A DNA stretch of 62,992 nt, taken from an uncultured Ruminococcus sp. GTDB lineage: Bacteria; Bacillota; Clostridia; Oscillospirales; Acutalibacteraceae. The translations under genes and the position numbers were made by a program. The DNA lies in NCBI GenBank assembly GCA_905233755.1, contig CAJODM010000004.1, positions 1 to 62,992 of the forward strand. The letters run 5' to 3'. Below, one piece after another: positions 1 to 7,544 of the stretch. Every line of letters starts with the position of its first letter. The first letter of the stretch is position 1. The notes below the pieces were generated by a model. It did no database searches and was not told where the DNA came from. It worked only from the letters and a program-made list of their open reading frames with translations.

Positions 1-117
1 AGCGTTGGGGTTCGCAGCGAACCATGCGAATGTTGCCGAACCAAGAGCGACAAGCGCTACGAGGAGCATGGCAACGGAAGAGAGTAACGCTCTCTTTCTA
101 AATTTAGTGTTTGTCAT
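1..117 (-). CDS. SipW-type signal peptide protein, 3' end cut by the window edge
   Basis: Only the first 39 codons are present; the rest lies to the left of the window. The N-terminus has a basic start (TNTKFRKR), a hydrophobic core and the cluster GSATFAWFA, the hallmark of TasA/camelysin-like proteins processed by the SipW class of signal peptidase. The ATG at 117 follows an AGGAGG ribosome site 7 bases upstream. It lies on the same strand as the next SipW-type gene (403-1227), downstream of it across about 285 bases of repeats, so the two may be related secreted fibre or surface proteins. The mature part cannot be judged. Confidence 0.75.
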   Translation of the reverse strand, partial: MTNTKFRKRALLSSVAMLLVALVALGSATFAWFAANPNA

Positions 118-204
118 GAGAATTCCTCCTTAATTTTTTGTCCCAAACACAAGGACATATTTAATAAATTTATTTAAATCCGCAATGCGGGTTTAAATCA
201 ACTT

Positions 205-229
205 GTAGGGACGATGACCACATCGTCCG
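205..229. repeat. Inverted single copy of the palindromic repeat
   Basis: GTAGGGACGATGACCACATC followed by GTCCG is a diverged reverse-complement copy of the 34-bp unit repeated at 256-385. It forms its own short hairpin (GGACGATG pairs with CATCGTCC). Confidence 0.6.
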
Positions 230-255
230 ATTGTGTTGAAACGTTTCATTCTTGC

Positions 256-385
256 GGACGGTGTGGTCACCGTCCCTACGGGTGATCCCGGACGGTGTGG
301 TCACCGTCCCTACGGATGATCCCGGACGGTGTGGTCACTGTCCCTACGGGTGATCCCGGACGGTGTGGTCACCGTCCCTACGGGT
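256..385. repeat. Four tandem 34-bp palindromic units
   Basis: Units begin at 256, 290, 324 and 358 with almost no divergence (one base each in units 2 and 3; the last is truncated). Each contains the hairpin GGACGGTG-TGGT-CACCGTCC followed by CTACGGGTGATCCC. There are no spacers, so this is a REP-like or tandem palindromic element rather than CRISPR. It ends about 17 bases past the stop codon of the 403-1227 gene, so it lies in that gene's 3' region and could act as a terminator or mRNA-stabilising element. Confidence 0.85.
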
Positions 386-402
386 ATGTTATATCACCGG
401 AA

Positions 403-1227
403 TCAGAACGGGTTGTTGCTGTCGTCGGTGCCGGAGAAGAGCAGGTCGACCTGCAGGTTCGCGCTCTGGACGTCGTCGTCACACTCGGGGTCGTTGCCCT
501 CTGCCCAGAGGCGGATGGTGATCTGCTTGGGGGTGAGCTCCTCAAGATAGAAGAGGCGGGTCGAGTTGGAGTATGCCATCGGGGACGGAAGGTCAAAGGT
601 GGTCTGGCCGTTCACGGGGGAGCCGGCGTTCGGCTCATAGATGACCGCCGAGCCGCTGTCCTCGAAAGACAGGCGCACCGCGTTCACCACGTCCGCCTTG
701 GCACCGGTCTCGGTGGTGGTGACGGCGGTGGTAGCGTTATCGAGGGCGGACGCCGTCTCGGACGAGAGGTGAACCCACATCGGCTTGCTGGCGATGAACC
801 ACAGCTTGATCTCCAGATATGTATCGTTGTTCTCGGTTCTGGCGCCGCCGGTCTCACCGACAAAGGTGATGCCGTTGGAGGTGGTGACGGGATCGAGCAT
901 CTGATCCGCCATGGAGGGGTAGCTGTTCGAGGTCAGCCACGAGTTGATCATATCGGAGGTAACGGTCTTCTGATACAGGCTGATATCGGAGCCGTGGTTC
1001 TCGGTATCGACGCGCAGGTCGGGCGCGGTGGTGATGGTCATCTGGATGTTGTCGACCGAGGCAAAGGTGTTGAGCGTGAACCACGCGAGCGTCGACGTCA
1101 CCAGCACCAGCATCGCGATGATGCTCAGGAGCAGGGTGGTCTTGCGCTTGATGCGGACATGGGCACGGTTCAGCTTGACGAGTTCCTGCCGAAGTTCCTG
1201 GATTTCCTGTAAAGTCTTATCTTCCAT
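403..1227 (-). CDS. SipW-dependent-type (TasA/camelysin-like) secreted protein
   Basis: 274 aa. A polar, lysine-rich N-terminus (about 30 residues, possibly coiled coil) precedes a hydrophobic segment ending in TSTLAWFTL, the SipW-type signal motif. The mature part is acidic and Ser/Thr-rich with no cysteines except near the C-terminus, as expected for an exported fibre or matrix protein. I chose the ATG at 1227, placed 5 bases after GGTGA; a GTG at 1236 and an ATG at 1233 are in frame but lack spacing. A good promoter lies at 1345-1373 and a dyad array at 1456-1503 lies further upstream. No SipW-type peptidase is in the window; the LepB at 3264 has the Ser-Lys pattern and is an unlikely processor. 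The substrate or partner is unknown. Confidence 0.75.
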   Translation of the reverse strand: MEDKTLQEIQELRQELVKLNRAHVRIKRKTTLLLSIIAMLVLVTSTLAWFTLNTFASVDNIQMTITTAPDLRVDTENHGSDISLYQKTVTSDMINSWLTSNSYPSMADQMLDPVTTSNGITFVGETGGARTENNDTYLEIKLWFIASKPMWVHLSSETASALDNATTAVTTTETGAKADVVNAVRLSFEDSGSAVIYEPNAGSPVNGQTTFDLPSPMAYSNSTRLFYLEELTPKQITIRLWAEGNDPECDDDVQSANLQVDLLFSGTDDSNNPF

Positions 1228-1344
1228 AATCATCACCGTTAGATAATATTGTTTCTGTGAAAAAATGATGTCTGATCGCGCGGGCGCATACCATCATACC
1301 CCCAAAAGGGCATACGTATAGATATGCATAATAATTTCATCTTG

Positions 1345-1373
1345 ATTATACATGAAAATTTGGTTAAAATCAA
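1345..1373 (-). promoter_or_regulatory. Sigma-A promoter of the 403-1227 gene
   Basis: On the minus strand TTGATT (1373-1368), a 17-base spacer, then TATAAT (1350-1345). Start of transcription is expected near 1338, giving a leader of about 110 bases. Confidence 0.7.
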
Positions 1374-1455
1374 TAACAATTTTGAGAATAATATCGCAGA
1401 AGATGTGAAAAACCGCGTAAGAGAAAATCTGGATTGTAAGATGTGTGAACGGAAG

Positions 1456-1503
1456 GCACAATATTTTGTGCTCCTTGCACAACCCCTTGTGCATACAGCA
1501 CAA
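1456..1503. promoter_or_regulatory. Phased operator-like array of GCACAA/TTGTGC dyads
   Basis: GCACAA-TATT-TTGTGC (1456-1471) and GCACAA-CCCC-TTGTGC (1477-1492) are two perfect 16-bp dyads, followed by a third GCACAA half-site at 1498-1503. The three GCACAA boxes start exactly 21 bases apart, i.e. on the same DNA face. The array lies upstream of the minus-strand promoter at 1345-1373. The rest of 1237-1683 shows no gene. The binding protein is unknown. Confidence 0.6.
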
Positions 1504-1614
1504 AAACAAGGTTCGATTTTCGTTATATGAAATATAATGTTAACATTCTCGGATACTGAGGCAGGGTGCGGCGAAGGGATAAGAGGAGGGAAGGCGAATA
1601 TTTTTCTTTTTCAC

Positions 1615-1643
1615 TTGATTTTTTTCTCCTTATCGTATATAAT
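1615..1643 (+). promoter_or_regulatory. Promoter of tRNA-Ser
   Basis: TTGATT (1615-1620), 17-base spacer, TATAAT (1638-1643), about 40 bases before the tRNA. Confidence 0.7.
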
Positions 1644-1683
1644 AATGCTGCAAAGAGAATATGTCACCCATATTTGACCACAT

Positions 1684-1772
1684 GTAGAGTTGTCCGAGTG
1701 GCCGAAGGAGCAGCACTGGAAATGCTGTGTACCGTTCTGGTACCGAGGGTTCAAATCCCTCACTCTACGCCA
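1684..1772 (+). tRNA. tRNA-Ser (anticodon GGA)
   Basis: Acceptor arms GTAGAGT and ACTCTAC pair, with discriminator G and an encoded CCA at 1770-1772. The anticodon arm reads GCACT-GGA-AATGC, there is a long variable arm (class II tRNA) and the T-arm motif GGTTCAAATCC is present. Confidence 0.95.
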
Positions 1773-1813
1773 AAGCGAAAAGCCCGTCATAATTTGGCGG
1801 GCTTTTCGCTTTG
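1771..1813 (+). terminator. Terminator after tRNA-Ser
   Basis: AAAGCGAAAAGCCCG pairs with CGGGCTTTTCGCTTT around a short loop. It is a strong, probably bidirectional hairpin immediately behind the tRNA. Confidence 0.75.
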
Positions 1814-1958
1814 TATTATTCATTTTCCAGTATTCAGTTTTCATTCTTCAGTTCTTACAGACGGCTTTTCTAAATGAATACTGAAAACTTAAGACCGAAG
1901 AACTGTTTAGTAATTGATTTACAGAAAAGTATTTGATATAATCTGAACGGTGATGATA

Positions 1959-2312
1959 ATGAAAGAGAATATTCTGATTGATAAATCTATTGACTTCGGT
2001 GCACGTATAGTAAAACTGCATCGGTATTTATCAAAAGAACAACATGAAGCTGTTTTATCAAAACAAATCCTGCGCAGCGGAACATCTATCGGTGCCAATA
2101 TCAATGAAGCACAGTACGGAAACAGCAAAGCGGATTTCATTGCAAAGCTGCATATCGCTTTGAAAGAGACAGCAGAAACCGAATATTGGCTACATATCTT
2201 AGAATAATCAGAATACCTAGATCATAGCATGGCTTCGTCTATGCTGAAAGATTGCTTGGAAATCAAGCGAATCCTGATCGCATCTATCAATACCGCCAAA
2301 GAATCCAAATAA
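1959..2312 (+). pseudogene. Four-helix-bundle protein (S23/IVP family) with in-frame stop
   Basis: The frame codes for a typical four-helix-bundle protein of the 23S rRNA intervening-sequence family: KLHRYLSKEQHEAVLSKQIL, RSGTSIGANINEAQ and KETAETEYWLHIL are family landmarks. The frame stops at TAA (2205-2207) after LHILE, yet the same frame then continues SEYLD...LIASINTAKESK to a second TAA at 2310-2312, giving about 117 residues, the family's normal length. A single A-to-T change (AAA to TAA) explains the break. The start ATG at 1959 follows GGTGA by 5 bases; GTG 1950 is also in frame. The function of this family is unclear. It is either a recent nonsense pseudogene or an 82-aa truncated protein. 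Confidence 0.75.
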
Positions 2313-2381
2313 TACGATAGTTTATAATTTCAAAGGGCTATTTTGTCGAATATATCCTTTTTGTTCGACCTTGCCAAAGGA

Positions 2382-2567
2382 GGGGGCTGTCGCACTAAGA
2401 AATGCGATAGCCCCTCAGTGTGTCATCCTGAGCATTAGCAAAGTATCTTTTAGTGCAATCTATCCCATATGATTACACCTGTCATGTGCAATCTGACCGA
2501 AAGGTGAGCACTTTCAGATTCTTCACCGGCGTTCAGAATGACATTTTTCTATTTTGCGACAGCCCCC
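2382..2567. mobile_element. MITE-like element with 13-bp perfect terminal inverted repeats
   Basis: GGGGGCTGTCGCA (2382-2394) is the exact reverse complement of TGCGACAGCCCCC (2555-2567). Inside, the left end forms a hairpin with TGCGATAGCCCC, and TGTCATCCTGAGC (about 2421) pairs with GTTCAGAATGACA (about 2531). There is no coding capacity. A related element is at 58250-58347. The rest of 2313-2690 shows no gene. Confidence 0.6.
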
Positions 2568-2695
2568 TTTCTATTTTAGCCAGAGGCGATATGGCACGAA
2601 TCCCAATGCGGATGTTCCCTATTGTTCAACTTGCACAGATGGGGTGCAGGAGAATTGGGCGAAGTCACAAAAAAATGATTCTTCTCGAGAGATAC

Positions 2696-2723
2696 TTGCA
2701 TAATATTACAAAATTGTTATAAT
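2696..2723 (+). promoter_or_regulatory. Likely promoter of the pilus operon
   Basis: TTGCAT (2696-2701), 16-base spacer, TATAAT (2718-2723) in a very AT-rich stretch, about 65 bases before the first gene. Several overlapping TATAAT-like boxes follow, so the exact one is uncertain. Confidence 0.5.
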
Positions 2724-2787
2724 TATGATATATTATAATAACCATATAATAGGGATATAGGGGTTCTCTCGGATAACGGAGGAGAAT

Positions 2788-3267
2788 ATGTCGAACAGCG
2801 AGAAGAAAACCGAACAGAATCCTTCGCTGTCGAAGCTCTCAAAATCCGAGCTGCTCGGCGTGATGCTGGAGCAGGAGAAAGAGAACGAGCTACTGCGACA
2901 GCGCATCGACGAGCTGACCGAAAAGCTCGCCGACGCCGAGAGGCAGATCGAGACATCGCGGTCGCTGTCGGCGCTGACCGAAAAGCTCGGCGCGTTCATG
3001 GATGCAGCGGCAGCCGACAAGCTCCCCGTGCAGAAGGAACTCGCCGAAGATATCGCCGACGCGCCCTCACCCATCGACGAACCGGAAGAGGCGGTAGAGC
3101 AAGAGAAGCTCGCCGAAGATATCGCCGACGCGCCCTCCCCCATCGACGAACCGGAAGAGGCGGTAGAGCAAGAGAAACTCGCCGAGGCGATCCCCGCAGC
3201 GCCGGTGAGCAACCTCGATGAGGATATGGGCGGCGACTTCTACTCAGAGGACGAGATGCTGACATGA
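2788..3267 (+). CDS. Acidic coiled-coil protein, first gene of the pilus operon
   Basis: 159 aa with no signal peptide or membrane segment. Residues about 20-70 are heptad-rich (SKSELLGVMLEQEKENELL...) and predict a coiled coil. This is followed by a near-perfect tandem repeat KLAEDIADAPSPIDEPEEA plus VEQE, copied at the DNA level (3037-3108 and 3109-3180). The gene has an AGGAG site before ATG and ends in an ATGA overlap with signal peptidase, implying translational coupling. Small coiled-coil proteins sit in this place in other clostridial pilus loci, but I know no proven role. A cytoplasmic scaffold or assembly factor is a guess. Confidence 0.8.
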   Translation: MSNSEKKTEQNPSLSKLSKSELLGVMLEQEKENELLRQRIDELTEKLADAERQIETSRSLSALTEKLGAFMDAAAADKLPVQKELAEDIADAPSPIDEPEEAVEQEKLAEDIADAPSPIDEPEEAVEQEKLAEAIPAAPVSNLDEDMGGDFYSEDEMLT

Positions 3268-3827
3268 GATTCTCGGTGAAGGAATATGAGAAGGAGCTGG
3301 AGCGGCGCAAAGCCAACAGCGCGCGAAGACAGCTGCTCGTGCGGATCGGCGTGACGCTCATCGTGGTCGCCGCTGTGGCGGTGCTGGTCGCTACGCTCTG
3401 GCTGCCGGTGATGTCGGTCAACGGCACCTCGATGGAGCCGGTGCTGCAGGACGGCGATATCATCGTCGCCGTCAAGGATATAAGCTCGGTCGAGCGCGGC
3501 GATATCATCGCGTTCTACTATAACGATCGCGTGCTGCTCAAGCGCGTCATCGGGCTGCCGGGCGACACGGTGGATATCGATGACGACGGCAACGTCTATA
3601 TCAACGGCGCGATGCTGAATGAGCCGTATATCAGCGAGAAATCCAAGGGTATCTGTGACGTCAGTCTGCCGGTCGAGGTCACGGAGAACAGCTTCTTTGT
3701 GATGGGCGACAACCGGGATGTATCGGTCGACTCGCGGTCACAGGAGCTTAGGAACATCTACTTTGAGCGGGTGGTCGGCAGGATCTTTCTGAGGATCTAT
3801 CCGCTGTCAGAGATCGAGGGGCTGTAG
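3264..3827 (+). CDS. lepB: Signal peptidase I
   Basis: 187 aa. One membrane segment (about residues 28-50) is followed by the catalytic serine in VNGTSMEPVLQDGDIIV, the catalytic lysine in VLLKRVIGLPGDTVDI, and the conserved box GDNRDVSVDSR. It cleaves Sec signal peptides on the outer face of the membrane. Its place between a coiled-coil gene (4-base overlap) and the VWA pilin suggests a pilus-dedicated enzyme, as seen in other pilus islands. The Ser-Lys dyad marks it as the bacterial type rather than SipW type. Confidence 0.93.
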   Translation: MRFSVKEYEKELERRKANSARRQLLVRIGVTLIVVAAVAVLVATLWLPVMSVNGTSMEPVLQDGDIIVAVKDISSVERGDIIAFYYNDRVLLKRVIGLPGDTVDIDDDGNVYINGAMLNEPYISEKSKGICDVSLPVEVTENSFFVMGDNRDVSVDSRSQELRNIYFERVVGRIFLRIYPLSEIEGL

Positions 3828-3870
3828 TCCCCCAATACAAATACACCTATTACGAAAGGAGGCGGTAAGC

Positions 3871-6800
3871 ATGAACCAAAACGAGCAGGTCAGTCGGCTG
3901 CTCATCGGCAAAAAGCGGATGAAAAAGCTGCTGATGACGATTTTGACGCTGTCGCTCGCGGTCGCGGTGCTTACCGTCTCGCTGACGATATTCCCGGCAA
4001 TCACGATGACGCAGGACGATACGCTCTATGACGAGAACAACATCGGCGGTATCTATGCCGCCCCAAACGTCGGGGCGACGCCGGACGAGGCAAGCCCCGA
4101 TATCTCTGTCTCGCGGCGAGAGATCGAGATGGTCAGCGTCGGCGCGTATGAGGACAGGAGCACCACAGCCGCCTCGATGCAGGCAGAAACGCAGATGAGC
4201 CCGTCCTATACCGACGAGTTCCTAAAATACGGCTATAACTGGACGGTCGGCTCCGACGCCGATACCTCGGATATCGAGACGGGATATACGCTCGATGCCG
4301 CCGAGGACGGCAAGGTCAGCGTTGATAAATCGGTCGTGTACGGCGAGGACGACTATGCGGCGTTCGACAGCTATTACCCGTATGAGTTCTCGGTCGCGCT
4401 GTCTGCGCTCGCTCAGGAGTATAACCTGTACAACAGGATGGAGGTGGACATCCCGCTCGACGTGGTGTTCATCCTCGATACCTCGGGCAGCATGCGCCAA
4501 GCCGCCGACGATAACCTGACCGCCTACTACGGCGACGTCACCAAGGCGAGCGCGATGACTACCGCGCTGAACACCGCTGTCCGCTATCTGATGAACGATA
4601 ACGCGTACAACCGCGTCGGCGTGGTCACCTACTCGGACGGCGCCGCCGATCTGCTGGCGCTCGACCACTATACCACATCGAACACATCGGGCGACTACTT
4701 CAGCTACTCGGAGACCTACACGGGCAACGGCAACAACCGCACCGTCTCGGGGTGCACCATCACAACGGTCTCGGGCGGGATCCGCAACGCGTCCGGCACC
4801 ACCGTCACCGCGTCGACCGCAAGCCAGAACAGCAACCAGGTCGCCAACTGGCTGGGCACCTATACCCAAGGCGGTATCGCCCGCGCCGCAAAGATGTTTG
4901 AGCGCGTGAATGACACCACCATCACCGATGCGTCGGGGAACATCGTCAAGCGCAAGCCGGTGTTCATCATGCTGTCGGACGGCGAACCGACCTACTGCAA
5001 CCCCGACTATACCAATGTCATCACATCGAGCGGCAGCTATACCGATATCTACGGATGCGGCTCGTCGTCGCTGCTGACATTCAACAACAATACCGCAAAC
5101 CAGAACCAGAACAACAAGGGCATCCTCGGATACTATACCATCTTGTCCGCGAACTACTACAAGAACGCGGTCGCAAATCACTATAACCGCACCGCGAACT
5201 TCTATACCATCGGCGAGGGAACCGGCGCCGAGGGTATCGGCACCATCACCACGTCGATCTCGATCGCAGGCGACGAATACCGCCGCGCGATCCTCAACCC
5301 CACCGGTGAGAACATCACAACGCTTTCAACATCGAACTACACCTATGCGGGCATCACCGCAAACCAGCTGTATGAGCTGCTGCACAACTCCTTCACCGAT
5401 ACGACGGTGACAATCCAGCCGGGCTCCTATACCCACGCCGCCAACTCCGGCAACTACAATAACGTCATCAACACCTCCAGCACGAGCTATATCGTGCCGG
5501 TGAACCCGAATACATATTCGAACTATGCCTATGCGAACAACTCGTACTTCGGCAACCTGTCGAGCACCGAGCTGTCGGCGGTCTTTCAGGCCATTGTGGA
5601 AGAGAGCAAGGAGACGGTCGAATACGGGTTCGCGCTGAGGAGCAATACCGCGGTCACCTTCACCGATACCCTCGGCGATGGGATGCAGGTATCAGAAGCG
5701 CCGGTGCTCCGCTATAACGGCAGCAACTATGCCGCTACCTCATTCAATAGCCACAACGACGGCACCGCCACCACCGTCACCTATGTCTATGACTATACCG
5801 AGAGCAACGTGGTGACCTCGCTGACGAGAACCGTGGAGCTAAGGAACATCATCGTCACGGTGACAACCGATAACGCCACCGGACGGCAGACCGTCTTTAT
5901 GGCGATACCGGAGGCGTGTATGCCGGTGATCGCCCATGACAACAACGACAACTGGGATATCCAGATGCCTGTCCGGCTGCTGTTCAAGGTCAAGCCCACC
6001 GCCGAAGCGATTCGCACGGCGATCACGGCGCGGCAGGAGGATCCCGGGGCAGATATCCGATTCTATACCAACGATTGGGGTGGCACCGCCGCCTCGGTCG
6101 GGGCGAACGCGGTCATCCATCCCTCATGGAACAACCCCTACTACTATGACCTCAATACCTATGAGGACGACGCCGTGCAGAAGGGCGAGAACACCTCGGG
6201 CGCCTATGACTATGTCAAGACATCCGTCACCGGCTATGACGATGATACCGATCCCAACTATCCGGCAAAGCTATCCGTCATCACCATCGGCAACAACGGC
6301 GTAGTCAGCATCGGCTCGCTCAAGGAGCAAATCGACGTCGCCGTCAACAAGGTATGGCGCGACAGCGCAGGCAGCGAGATCACCGATACGAGCGCGATGC
6401 CGAACGTGACGGTGCACCTGAAGCGCCGTACCGACACCGGGACCGATGACAGCTTTGACGAAGAGCGAACCCTGAACCGGCTGACGGCTTTCAGCACTGT
6501 GTTCAGCGGGCTCGACTATATGAGCGACGACGACGAAATCTACTACTATTATATAGAAGAGGACGAGATTATAGGTTACACCTCCGCCTCTTCGGGCGAG
6601 GTATCATGGGACAGCGGCAGCATCACCCTGACGAACACCGAGAAGCCCCTCGAGGACGGGAGGATCACCGTCCAAAAGCTATGGCGCAATCTCGACGGGC
6701 TGCCCGATGAACCACCCGACGACGCACAGGTCGACATCCGCCTGATGCGGCGGGTCGCATCGGCCACCGACGGCAAGACCATCACCGTGGGCTCGGTCCC

Positions 6801-7476
6801 CTATACCGTGCGCGTCGGCAGCACGCTGACCTTCAACGTCAGCGCCTCCATCCGGTCGAGCACATCGACCAGCCAATCGAAGACAGTCACGCTGTATGCA
6901 AACGGCGAACGGGTCGCCTATACGACCAGCTCCAGCCGAACCGTCAACGTCAACCTCTCGGGCACCTATACGACGACGGTGACCGCCGATCAGGACGACT
7001 ACAGCGTCACGCTCACGGCGACCTGTGTCAGGAGCAACGGCACGACCTACACCACCACGCTGTCGAACACCGCAGCGACGCTGACCTCGTATGAGGTGCC
7101 GACGGACGTCGATAGCAGTGCGTTCGACGACGAGACGATCGAGATCGTCACCCTATCGGATGACACCGGATGGAGCCATACGTTCGACGCGCTCGCGCTG
7201 ACAGGAGCCGACAGCACCCACACCTTCACCTATGTCTACTATGTCATCGAGGACCCCGGATATGACGGGTATGCGGTGACGTATGAGAATAACGACGGCG
7301 GGATCAGCGGCACGATCCGTGTTATTAACACCGCTGTCGAGCTGTACCCCCACTATGAGCTGCCCGCAACGGGCGGCACGGGGACGCTCATCTTCTACCT
7401 CTTTGCCATCGCCGCGATGCTGTATAGTGCGGTGTCGCTCTACCGGCGACGGCATAAAGGAGGCGGGAGTTCATAG
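3871..7476 (+). CDS. VWA-domain tip adhesin/pilin with LPATG sorting signal
   Basis: 1201 aa. A hydrophobic export segment lies near residues 19-45. A von Willebrand A domain spans about 195-540, with the MIDAS motif DTSGSM (203-208) and LSDGEP near 368-373. CnaB-type (SpaA-like) domains follow: one at about 815-925 (VNKVW...VTVHLKR...YYYIEE) and a second starting with VQKLWRNLDG that is split by an Ig-like Thr/Ser-rich insert of about 100 residues before YVIEDPGYDGY. LPATG at 1164-1168, a membrane segment and RRRHK form the sortase signal. Architecture matches tip pilins such as RrgA/PitA, which bind host or matrix ligands. Ribosome site AAAGGAGG. It is first of the pilin genes; the ligand is unknown. 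Confidence 0.9.
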   Translation: MNQNEQVSRLLIGKKRMKKLLMTILTLSLAVAVLTVSLTIFPAITMTQDDTLYDENNIGGIYAAPNVGATPDEASPDISVSRREIEMVSVGAYEDRSTTAASMQAETQMSPSYTDEFLKYGYNWTVGSDADTSDIETGYTLDAAEDGKVSVDKSVVYGEDDYAAFDSYYPYEFSVALSALAQEYNLYNRMEVDIPLDVVFILDTSGSMRQAADDNLTAYYGDVTKASAMTTALNTAVRYLMNDNAYNRVGVVTYSDGAADLLALDHYTTSNTSGDYFSYSETYTGNGNNRTVSGCTITTVSGGIRNASGTTVTASTASQNSNQVANWLGTYTQGGIARAAKMFERVNDTTITDASGNIVKRKPVFIMLSDGEPTYCNPDYTNVITSSGSYTDIYGCGSSSLLTFNNNTANQNQNNKGILGYYTILSANYYKNAVANHYNRTANFYTIGEGTGAEGIGTITTSISIAGDEYRRAILNPTGENITTLSTSNYTYAGITANQLYELLHNSFTDTTVTIQPGSYTHAANSGNYNNVINTSSTSYIVPVNPNTYSNYAYANNSYFGNLSSTELSAVFQAIVEESKETVEYGFALRSNTAVTFTDTLGDGMQVSEAPVLRYNGSNYAATSFNSHNDGTATTVTYVYDYTESNVVTSLTRTVELRNIIVTVTTDNATGRQTVFMAIPEACMPVIAHDNNDNWDIQMPVRLLFKVKPTAEAIRTAITARQEDPGADIRFYTNDWGGTAASVGANAVIHPSWNNPYYYDLNTYEDDAVQKGENTSGAYDYVKTSVTGYDDDTDPNYPAKLSVITIGNNGVVSIGSLKEQIDVAVNKVWRDSAGSEITDTSAMPNVTVHLKRRTDTGTDDSFDEERTLNRLTAFSTVFSGLDYMSDDDEIYYYYIEEDEIIGYTSASSGEVSWDSGSITLTNTEKPLEDGRITVQKLWRNLDGLPDEPPDDAQVDIRLMRRVASATDGKTITVGSVPYTVRVGSTLTFNVSASIRSSTSTSQSKTVTLYANGERVAYTTSSSRTVNVNLSGTYTTTVTADQDDYSVTLTATCVRSNGTTYTTTLSNTAATLTSYEVPTDVDSSAFDDETIEIVTLSDDTGWSHTFDALALTGADSTHTFTYVYYVIEDPGYDGYAVTYENNDGGISGTIRVINTAVELYPHYELPATGGTGTLIFYLFAIAAMLYSAVSLYRRRHKGGGSS

Positions 7477-7544
7477 TGAGATCGTCAATCCCGTACAGAG
7501 AACTGTCAACCACCATTTCTATCATAAAAAGAGAGGAACCCATC

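Noticed and set aside
256..385. CRISPR array
   Set aside because: The 34-bp units are contiguous with no spacers and each is a hairpin; no cas genes are near.
295..1212. 305-aa plus-strand frame opposite the SipW-type gene
   Set aside because: It is the antisense of a well-supported gene and has no ribosome site or recognisable domain.
3264..3827. SipW-type signal peptidase for the TasA-like proteins
   Set aside because: The catalytic lysine (VLLKRVIGLPGD) shows the ordinary bacterial Ser-Lys class.
4222..5181. 319-aa minus-strand frame inside the VWA adhesin
   Set aside because: Antisense of the VWA domain; no start signal.
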